This document shows, piece by piece, positions 1 through 4,900 of a DNA stretch of 8,287 nucleotides. Both the position numbers and the translations under genes were made by a program. The notes below the pieces were generated by a model. It saw nothing but the letters and a program-made list of their open reading frames with translations, was not told where the DNA came from and made no database searches. The stretch is from Fidelibacterota bacterium (GTDB taxonomy: Bacteria > Marinisomatota > Marinisomatia > Marinisomatales > UBA1611): positions 23,682-31,968 of the forward strand of contig PBKF01000029.1 in assembly GCA_002722105.1 (NCBI GenBank), read 5' to 3'. Each line of letters begins with the position of its first letter. Positions within the stretch are counted from its first letter, which is position 1.

Positions 1-1445
1 CCACCAAGGATTCCCTTATCAACCTCATCCTTTGAATAGCCTGGCGGTTTATCAAGTTGCAAGATCATTTTTAGTAGGTCCATCTGATCTTCATCACTCC
101 ATCCCTTTTCATGTATTAATACTTGGCATTTCCTCAACTCGAAAGTAAGAGTATCTACAACGAAATATAGTCCAGGATTTGCTTCTGCATTCTTATAGAT
201 ATCATTTGCATAAAATTTAAATTTATCATAGCAATATTTTGCCATATCAACTCTATCTGCCTTGATGTATTCTTGTATCATATTGGAATAATGAAATGAG
301 AGATTGTATAGATTCCGAGGCTCGTTATTCTTATATGCATGTTTAATCGCGAACCTAAAAAGGGTGTTAAAACGTATGTTTACATGCCCAAGGATTGTAT
401 CATCGTTGTTTTTTAGACAAGTTACCCCAATGTCCACCATTTCTGCAGGAATTAGTGATGCAATATCAAATCGATCATTAGTGATCATTTTAATGTATGA
501 ACTTCCCAGAAGTCTGAACGTCTTTACCTCGTAAAAGGTTTTTGTATCAGACATTTCTTGGTATTGAATGTCTGTATAGGTACGAAATGTTGCATTTGAC
601 CTAATGGTATCAGTTAGGTTAAAGAATTTTTCGTTAAAGTTAGATTTATGTTTTATATATAGTTGAATCACCTCACTGATCTCACGAATGATATCAGTCT
701 GGGTTTCTTTAAATTCAGTAAAGGCCAGAAGATCATCTAATTGATCTAGAGAGCCCATAATTTCTTTTTGATATTCTTCTACTATTTCTATACTGTCATC
801 CATTGCAGAATAAATCATTTGTTTTTCCATCTTTAGCACAAAGCTTTGAATAATCGATGAAATGGTTGATACAACATTACTTGTTTTGGAATACAATAGA
901 ATATAGAATATGTATGGTAATGTGAAAATAGATCCTATGAATAGATATATATATGTGTTCAATACTGAACTTGAAACACGACCGAGGGGTTCAACATAAA
1001 ACATGATCAAAACTGCATGAAGTGATGCAATAATTAAAAACCAAACATATATTAGGCTTAGCCAATCTTTGACAAAAAGGTCCATCAATTTGGGTGATGA
1101 TTCTGCTGCAATTGCAATTACAATGATAAGTGTTCCAAGCACCATTGCAAGTACCCCCCCCCATATTTCTGGGGCAAAGTCCAAGGCAATTGTTTCAGGA
1201 TCAGACAGGTCAATGTTAAATGTGGTGTGAAAATATTCTGTTATTGATGGAAAATATATATGGAATAAAACATCTGAAACTATCATCCCTAAGAGTACAA
1301 TAATAAAAGAGATGACAGTCCGATATTTGAATTGGACACTGTTGAGCCTGATAAGTGTTGAATATATTTTTTTCATTACTATATTATTTTTTCGCCTTAC
1401 CCGAGTATGATAACATATTTTTAGAATATCCATCATATCCATCAT
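1..1445 (-). CDS. DUF2254-like four-helix membrane protein, 3' end cut off by the window edge
   Basis: An uninterrupted reading frame of 481 codons continues past the left edge, so the C-terminus and stop are missing. Four hydrophobic segments lie near residues 44-65, 94-114, 129-151 and 164-185, followed by about 295 residues of hydrophilic, mostly helical sequence that should be cytoplasmic. The order and spacing of the helices, and the stretch ESSPKLMDLFVKDW after helix 2, resemble DUF2254 (COG4325) membrane proteins; this is my reading by eye, not a search. No enzyme or transport motif is visible, so the function is unknown. The frame opens after a TAG with four in-frame ATGs at 1445, 1442, 1436 and 1433. 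A GAGG lies 3 bases before the first and 6 before the second, so 1445 or 1442 is preferred. A further ATG at 1376 (residue 24) is possible but has only a distant AAGG. The gene diverges from the TerB-like gene. Confidence is high that it is coding and moderate for the family. Confidence 0.8.
   Translation of the reverse strand, partial: MMDMMDILKICYHTRVRRKNNIVMKKIYSTLIRLNSVQFKYRTVISFIIVLLGMIVSDVLFHIYFPSITEYFHTTFNIDLSDPETIALDFAPEIWGGVLAMVLGTLIIVIAIAAESSPKLMDLFVKDWLSLIYVWFLIIASLHAVLIMFYVEPLGRVSSSVLNTYIYLFIGSIFTLPYIFYILLYSKTSNVVSTISSIIQSFVLKMEKQMIYSAMDDSIEIVEEYQKEIMGSLDQLDDLLAFTEFKETQTDIIREISEVIQLYIKHKSNFNEKFFNLTDTIRSNATFRTYTDIQYQEMSDTKTFYEVKTFRLLGSSYIKMITNDRFDIASLIPAEMVDIGVTCLKNNDDTILGHVNIRFNTLFRFAIKHAYKNNEPRNLYNLSFHYSNMIQEYIKADRVDMAKYCYDKFKFYANDIYKNAEANPGLYFVVDTLTFELRKCQVLIHEKGWSDEDQMDLLKMILQLDKPPGYSKDEVDKGILG
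1154..1162. repeat. Nine-base C/G homopolymer inside the membrane protein gene
   Basis: Nine consecutive C on the plus strand (nine G in the coding sense) encode the end of Trp95, Gly96, Gly97 and the start of Val98 in the second membrane helix. The frame shown is open through the tract. Loss or gain of one base would shift the frame and truncate the protein early, as in known phase-variable genes. Confidence 0.9.
1426..1443 (-). repeat. Two tandem 9-bp copies over the start of the membrane protein gene
   Basis: ATATCCATC occurs twice in direct succession on the plus strand. On the coding strand this duplicates the unit that supplies paired start codons, giving the N-terminus MMDMMD. Because the unit is 9 bp, copy-number change keeps the frame and only alters how many start codons are present and their distance from the upstream GAGG. 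Confidence 0.8.
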
Positions 1446-1503
1446 GGGCCTCGATTCTAGGGTTAGAATAGAAAAGAAAAACTACAATGAAGATATAATT
1501 GAA

Positions 1504-1532
1504 ACAATAATCCATCTAAAAAATAAAGACAA
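1504..1532 (-). promoter_or_regulatory. Candidate promoter for the membrane protein gene
   Basis: On the minus strand TTGTCT (1532-1527) and TATTGT (1509-1504) are separated by exactly 17 bases. This would give a leader of roughly 50 bases before the ATG at 1445. The match to the sigma-70-type consensus is partial and this organism's promoter consensus is unknown. Confidence 0.3.
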
Positions 1533-1550
1533 TGTTATTTTTGAGAAATC

Positions 1551-1577
1551 TTGACCTTGCCGGCTACAAATTATAAT
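1551..1577 (+). promoter_or_regulatory. Candidate promoter for the TerB-like gene
   Basis: TTGACC at 1551-1556 and a perfect TATAAT at 1572-1577 are separated by 15 bases, slightly short of the 16-18 normally preferred. A start near 1584 would leave a leader of about 90 bases before the ATG at 1677. The -10 match is good; the short spacer keeps confidence moderate. Confidence 0.45.
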
Positions 1578-1601
1578 TTTTCATGATGTCTAATCCTTCA
1601 T

Positions 1602-1613
1602 AAACATATGTTT
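1602..1613. promoter_or_regulatory. 12-bp perfect palindrome in the TerB-like gene leader
   Basis: AAACATATGTTT is a perfect inverted repeat about 20-30 bases downstream of the predicted transcription start. Its position would suit a repressor site, but a single short AT-rich palindrome can easily occur by chance. Confidence 0.2.
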
Positions 1614-1676
1614 GTGCTTAAAGGCTGGACACTGAATATTAACCATTACCCAAAACAAAGAATATAAGGGGATTTT

Positions 1677-2108
1677 ATGGCAAACTGGAGTCAACATCAC
1701 GATTTGGTCTATGCTTTCGTCTGTGTATCATTTTTAGCAGATGGCGAAGTAGACGAATCAGAAAAGGAAGCTATGCGAGGTAATGTCAAGGTGATGTTGC
1801 CGGATGTTTCCGACGAAGAATACAATGCAATGGAAGCTGAAGTAATTAATAAATTCATCGAACTTGGTGATTCAAACTCAAGAATGGATCAGTACGGTTC
1901 ATCTTTAGAAGCTCTGAAAGGGCTTTTTACATCAGATGAAGATCGTTATAAGGTGGTAAAGAATTTAGCCTATATTGCTCGTGCAGATGATTTCATTCAT
2001 GAAAATGAAATGGCTATGGTAGAACAAGCTGTTAGTGGTCTTGATATGACTGATAAGGTTAAACTTGTCAAGACTGAATCTACATTATTCGTCGATCCTA
2101 CATTCTAA
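1677..2108 (+). CDS. TerB-like small acidic helical protein
   Basis: This 143-residue protein is acidic and predicted all-helical, without signal peptide or membrane segment. Two related acidic motifs, ADGEVDESE (residues 21-29) and ADDFIHENE (residues 103-111), sit in the two halves. This is the arrangement seen in the TerB/TerB-like fold, where the acidic residues are thought to bind divalent metal. TerB proteins occur in tellurite-resistance and membrane-stress clusters, but stand-alone copies are common and their role is mostly unknown; none of the other ter genes is present here. The start is supported by AAGGGGA at 1666-1672, 4 bases before the ATG. The gene is followed by a GC-rich hairpin and then, 74 bp after its stop, by the small arginine-rich gene. 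It is sure to be coding; the family call is by motif only and the biochemical role is not known. Confidence 0.75.
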   Translation: MANWSQHHDLVYAFVCVSFLADGEVDESEKEAMRGNVKVMLPDVSDEEYNAMEAEVINKFIELGDSNSRMDQYGSSLEALKGLFTSDEDRYKVVKNLAYIARADDFIHENEMAMVEQAVSGLDMTDKVKLVKTESTLFVDPTF

Positions 2109-2131
2109 ATTAAGAAAATAGTACTTACGAT

Positions 2132-2158
2132 AGCCCCGAAAAATGATTCGGGGTTATT
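2132..2158 (+). terminator. GC-rich hairpin between TerB-like gene and arginine-rich gene
   Basis: AGCCCCGAA (2132-2140) pairs with TTCGGGGTT (2147-2155), one G-T pair included, around a 6-base loop. It stands out against the AT-rich surroundings. The following bases (ATTGTACGG) are not a true T tract, so it may be a leaky terminator or an mRNA-stabilising or processing hairpin that sets different levels for the two genes. Confidence 0.5.
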
Positions 2159-2182
2159 GTACGGTAAATAATAGGAGGACCC

Positions 2183-2368
2183 ATGGCTGATAATAGAACA
2201 GAATCTACTAGAAGGTCCGATTCAAGAAGAAATCAACACAGAAGGGTTGTGCATAGAAGAAAACAAAATCTTCACGTTGATAACGACAGGCGCTCAATTG
2301 TAGATCAAAGAGAAGGGTATCAAAGAAAGTCTAATAGAAGAGCAGGTCGAGACCGCAGAGAACTTTAA
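2183..2368 (+). CDS. Small arginine-rich protein with periodic Arg-Arg pairs
   Basis: The 61-residue product has 18 arginines. Arg-Arg pairs begin at residues 10, 15, 20 and 25 (period five), then at 36, 52 and 58. The C-terminus RRAGRDRREL resembles the RRxGxDRR motif found at the ends of many bacterial proteins of unknown role. No membrane segment or cysteines are seen; the protein is likely disordered alone and could bind nucleic acid, ribosome or an acidic partner. A strong AGGAGG (2173-2178) sits 4 bases before the ATG, and a strong terminator starts at the stop codon, so this is very probably a real gene. It lies 74 bp downstream of the acidic TerB-like gene, so a partnership by charge is conceivable but unproven. 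I do not recognise a named family and assign no function. Confidence 0.75.
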   Translation: MADNRTESTRRSDSRRNQHRRVVHRRKQNLHVDNDRRSIVDQREGYQRKSNRRAGRDRREL

Positions 2369-2411
2369 TAAAAAAGGGGCTGATTAGATGAAATAATCGC
2401 CCTTTTTTATT
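2367..2411. terminator. Bidirectional intrinsic terminator between convergent genes
   Basis: The left arm (2367-2386) and right arm (2394-2411) pair through AATAAAAAAGGG/CCCTTTTTTATT plus an inner TGATTA/TAATC part, with a small bulge and a 7-base loop. The A tract on one side and T tract on the other let it work in both directions. It ends the arginine-rich gene on the plus strand and the CADD-family gene (ending at 2430) on the minus strand. Confidence 0.85.
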
Positions 2412-2429
2412 AGATCATTTTTAAATTAA

Positions 2430-3101
2430 TTAACAATACTCTCTTTCAATACCAGTTAAAAAATTATTTAGAGATAGAAGAGATGAATCTATAGCTTCCA
2501 GCATCTCATTTTGGTTTTCTTTCTTTTTCCCTAGCTCGATTAGTAAATTTCTTACCACTTCCCTATGCCATTTATCTGCGTGCATATGCACCGTAAAGAA
2601 TTTCAGAGTTTTTTCATCTGTAATTCCATAAAACTTTTGTAAACCGTCCTTTTTTGTTTCAGAAATCTCTGGTTGCATAGATTCATAACAGTATAAAGCA
2701 GCTAGACCGATATGATACCGTTCTTTTTTTGAGAGCCTTTTAAAGTTTTCAACTAGCTCCTCTGTTTCTTTCATCGCAGCAGCTTGACTTACCTGTTTAC
2801 GGCTATTTCCCATTCCCTCAGCAAATCGCATCCACAATTCAGGATGATTTTCTGATCCGTTTTCTTCATCAATTAAATTTTCCAAAAGAATTTGTCTAGT
2901 CTTGATATCATCGCAATTAGAATGGATTGCTGATAAATATCTTGGGAAACTAGAAACATGCTTAAAATATTGTTCTGCGTATTTGGCTATGGTTTCATTG
3001 GATAATTTGCCTGCGTTCCAAGATTGATATAATGAATGATTCAATAGATGCCCTTTTTGTATTTTTGCATCTACTTGCTCAATAAATGATTGACTTTTCA
3101 T
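2430..3101 (-). CDS. CADD-family dimetal oxygenase, probable p-aminobenzoate synthase (folate)
   Basis: This 223-residue protein has the haem-oxygenase-like helical fold of the TenA/PqqC/CADD group. E79, H86, E140, H172, D176 and H179 match the six dimetal ligands of Chlamydia trachomatis CADD (E81, H88, E142, H174, D178, H181) with a constant offset of two. Tyr25 and Lys150 match Tyr27 and Lys152, reported as sources of the ring and the amine when CADD makes p-aminobenzoate at the cost of its own side chains. Tyr41 and Tyr139 are also kept. Key stretches are LIDEENGSENHPELW and HMHADKWH. I therefore infer a self-sacrificing, cytoplasmic pABA-forming enzyme feeding folate synthesis, rather than thiaminase TenA or PqqC. 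An AGGAGA at 3114-3109 lies 7 bases before the ATG. It is downstream of glutamine synthetase, 98 bp away, possibly in one transcript. Ligand numbering of the Chlamydia protein is from memory. Confidence 0.85.
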   Translation of the reverse strand: MKSQSFIEQVDAKIQKGHLLNHSLYQSWNAGKLSNETIAKYAEQYFKHVSSFPRYLSAIHSNCDDIKTRQILLENLIDEENGSENHPELWMRFAEGMGNSRKQVSQAAAMKETEELVENFKRLSKKERYHIGLAALYCYESMQPEISETKKDGLQKFYGITDEKTLKFFTVHMHADKWHREVVRNLLIELGKKKENQNEMLEAIDSSLLSLNNFLTGIEREYC

Positions 3102-3167
3102 TTACATTTCTCCTATTTAAGATTTTTAAAAATATTTGATGGAATATTAGATAATCAATTTCAATAT

Positions 3168-3191
3168 ATAAAAGAATAATAATTCTTTTAT
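3168..3191 (-). terminator. Weak AT-rich hairpin after glutamine synthetase
   Basis: ATAAAAGAAT and ATTCTTTTAT form a 10-bp perfect stem around a 4-base loop, starting 9 bases past the glutamine synthetase stop. The stem has only one G-C pair and no separate T tract follows on the minus strand. It may reduce rather than stop read-through into the CADD-family gene. Confidence 0.35.
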
Positions 3192-3199
3192 TTGAATCT

Positions 3200-4210
3200 T
3201 CAGCCGCATGTTGTTTCAATCAAAATTGCACATACTTGGTACGGGTCCATATTTGCTGAGGGCCTACGATCTTCTAAATAACCAAAACCATCATTAGCAG
3301 TTTGCATTGGTATTCTTATTGATGCGCCTCTATCACTAACACCATACCTGAATTCTTTTATGCTGCAAGTTTCATGTAGGCCTGTTAGTCTTTCTTCATT
3401 ATGTGCTCCATAGACTAAAATATGATCTTCATGTTTTATTTTAAGTTTTTCACACGCCTTTTCTATTATGCTTATCCCCCCCTCTGATCTCATTGCCTTA
3501 GTGCTAAAATTTGTGTGAGCTCCAGCGCCATTCCAATCACCCTTGACTGGTTTGGGATGTAATGTTGCGCTTACTCCGTAGTCTTCAGATATCCTATATA
3601 GTAACCAGCGCGATATCCATAATTGATCTGCTGATTCAAGTGGGCCAAGTGGACCAATTTGATATTCCCATTGACCTGGCATCACTTCAGCATTTATACC
3701 AGATACTTCTAGCCCAGATGCGATACACAGGTCTAAATGTTCTTCAACAATGTCACGACCAAAAACCTCATCAGCGCCAACTCCGCAATAAAATGGACCT
3801 TGAGGGGCAGGGTATCCCCCCTCTGGCCATCCTAAAGGATTACGCCCCTCAAATAAGGTGTATTCTTGTTCGATTCCAAACCATGCATCTTGATTAGAAA
3901 ACTCTTTTGCTACTTTCCTTAAATGAGCACGAGTATTAGAAGAATGTATACTTCCATCAGCGTTCAATACTTCACACATTACGAGTATGTCATTTGCGCC
4001 TCTTATTGGGTCTTTTGTCATAAAAACGGGCTTTAGCATGCAATCACTATCATTGCCATCTGCTTGATTAGTGCTTGAACCGTCAAAGCCCCATAATGGT
4101 AAATCATCTAAAGAATTAATTGTTCTATTTATAACTTTGGTTTTTGAACGAAGTTTTTGTGTTGGTTGATGGCCATCCATCCAAATGTATTCTGCTCTAA
4201 GTTTATCCAT
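3200..4210 (-). CDS. glnII: Glutamine synthetase type II (GSII, eukaryote-like)
   Basis: The enzyme joins ammonia to glutamate using ATP to give glutamine, in the cytoplasm. At 336 residues it is the short GSII form rather than the ~450-470-residue GSI. It has an N-terminal beta-grasp part (about 1-100, with FDGSSTNQA at 42-50) and a catalytic part (about 108-336). Visible active-site stretches are GIEQEYTLF (112-120), NAEVMPGQWEYQIG (173-186), HPKPVKGDWNGAGAHTNF (218-235), GLHET (277-281), DRGASIRIP (293-301) and LEDRRPSAN (312-320). All expected metal-binding acidic and nucleotide/glutamate-binding residues appear intact. GSII lacks the tyrosine adenylylation site of GSI, so control is probably transcriptional; an Lrp/AsnC gene lies 10 bp upstream. 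AGGAGG at 4220-4215, directly after the regulator's stop, is 4 bases from the ATG, typical of operon coupling. Overall it most resembles Bacteroidetes-type GSII. Confidence 0.97.
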   Translation of the reverse strand: MDKLRAEYIWMDGHQPTQKLRSKTKVINRTINSLDDLPLWGFDGSSTNQADGNDSDCMLKPVFMTKDPIRGANDILVMCEVLNADGSIHSSNTRAHLRKVAKEFSNQDAWFGIEQEYTLFEGRNPLGWPEGGYPAPQGPFYCGVGADEVFGRDIVEEHLDLCIASGLEVSGINAEVMPGQWEYQIGPLGPLESADQLWISRWLLYRISEDYGVSATLHPKPVKGDWNGAGAHTNFSTKAMRSEGGISIIEKACEKLKIKHEDHILVYGAHNEERLTGLHETCSIKEFRYGVSDRGASIRIPMQTANDGFGYLEDRRPSANMDPYQVCAILIETTCG

Positions 4211-4220
4211 TTTTCCTCCT

Positions 4221-4685
4221 TTAGTTTGAGTTGTTATTTATTGGTAGCACTGTTCCATTTTTATATGAAGAAAGAATCAATTGTGTTTCAGTTCTTGTAA
4301 CCCCAGGCCAGCTTTGAATTTTTCTGAGCAATTCTTCAAGTGTAATTGAATTTTTTGTCGATATTAGCAATTTATGTGAACCTGAACCTGTTGTACTAAA
4401 ACATTGTACAACCTCTGGTGTTTGTATTGCGGCTGCTGTAACTTGTTTATAAAACTTTGAAGATTCTGATATAATGGTAATAATTGCCGCAACATCTAAT
4501 CCTAGTTTTGAAGAATCAAGAATAGCCCTGAATCCAATAATGATACCTCCATCTTGTAGTTTTCTGATGCGTTCAGTTATTGTTGGTACAGTAACATTAA
4601 TTTTCTCCGCAATATTACTTGCAGATTCTCTACCCGATTCTTGTAGTTCTATTAATATTGCTTTATCAATTTTATCAAGCTTCAT
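4221..4685 (-). CDS. Lrp/AsnC-family transcriptional regulator
   Basis: This 154-residue protein has the usual two parts: an N-terminal helix-turn-helix (about 4-60, with recognition-helix region VTVPTITERIRKLQDGGII) and a C-terminal RAM/ligand-binding alpha-beta domain (about 63-142). Lrp proteins form dimers and octamers, bind AT-rich inverted repeats, and sense amino acids. Here the loop that in E. coli Lrp reads GDYDY is TGSGSHK (99-105), so the aspartate in the effector site is missing and the ligand may differ. Sitting 10 bp before glutamine synthetase suggests it controls nitrogen assimilation and its own operon, sensing perhaps glutamine. Its start has no Shine-Dalgarno sequence: the upstream region is only A and T apart from one C. 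The start is chosen because MKLDKIDKAIL is the standard family N-terminus. Confidence 0.93.
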   Translation of the reverse strand: MKLDKIDKAILIELQESGRESASNIAEKINVTVPTITERIRKLQDGGIIIGFRAILDSSKLGLDVAAIITIISESSKFYKQVTAAAIQTPEVVQCFSTTGSGSHKLLISTKNSITLEELLRKIQSWPGVTRTETQLILSSYKNGTVLPINNNSN

Positions 4686-4697
4686 ATTTGTAAAAAA

Positions 4698-4720
4698 TAT
4701 AATTTTAAAAAAAAATTATA
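4698..4720. promoter_or_regulatory. Inverted repeat over the putative Lrp-gene promoter
   Basis: TATAATTTT and AAAATTATA are perfect 9-base arms around five A. On the minus strand the repeat contains TATAAT, 13 to 35 bases before the regulator's ATG. A regulator bound here would block its own promoter. No convincing -35 element accompanies the TATAAT, and AT-only repeats are easily formed by chance in such sequence. Confidence 0.35.
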
Positions 4721-4768
4721 ATTACTTTATTATTTAAACTCATATACGAATTATTCTTAAAATTATAA

Positions 4769-4804
4769 AATTAATTGAATTAATTATAAAATAATTTATT
4801 TTAT
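4769..4804. promoter_or_regulatory. Two adjoining perfect palindromes in the lrp-mtaB intergenic region
   Basis: AATTAATT-G-AATTAATT (4769-4785) and ATAAAATAA-T-TTATTTTAT (4786-4804) stand back to back, each with a single central base, centres 18 bp apart. Lrp/AsnC proteins bind such AT-rich inverted repeats, often in tandem. They are placed between the divergent regulator and mtaB, where they could control either. The rest of 4686-4900 is AT-rich and shows no convincing promoter for mtaB. Confidence 0.35.
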
Positions 4805-4900
4805 GAAATTTTGAGATAAAAGAACTTTTAACTCATTTCTGAAATATAAAATAACCCTCTAAACTCTGTAACTTCTGAGCGAATTAAAATATGAAATAAA

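Noticed and set aside
304..534. 76-codon plus-strand frame
   Set aside because: It lies wholly within the long minus-strand membrane protein gene, has no ribosome site and shows no recognisable protein features.
1608..1667. 19-codon frame ending in the ribosome site of the TerB-like gene
   Set aside because: The position is suggestive of a leader peptide, but there is no ribosome site before it and no sign of peptide conservation can be seen from one sequence.
2430..3101. TenA thiaminase or PqqC identity
   Set aside because: TenA lacks the six-residue dimetal ligand set and PqqC is longer with different active-site residues; the constant offset to CADD fits far better, and no thi or pqq genes are nearby.
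3476..3482. Seven-C/G run in glnII as a second phase-variable tract
   Set aside because: The run is short, encodes Glu-Gly-Gly in a normal position, and switching off glutamine synthetase is unlikely to be useful.
3562..3897. 111-codon plus-strand frame opposite glnII
   Set aside because: It is antisense to strongly conserved glutamine synthetase codons; there is no ribosome site or family resemblance.
4474..4737. 87-codon plus-strand frame with hydrophobic stretches
   Set aside because: It is mostly the reverse of the Lrp-family gene; hydrophobicity follows from the AT-rich complement, and it has no Shine-Dalgarno.
4686..4900. RNA gene or riboswitch in the lrp-mtaB intergenic region
   Set aside because: The region is almost pure A/T with only AT palindromes; no GC-containing stems or conserved riboswitch core can be recognised.
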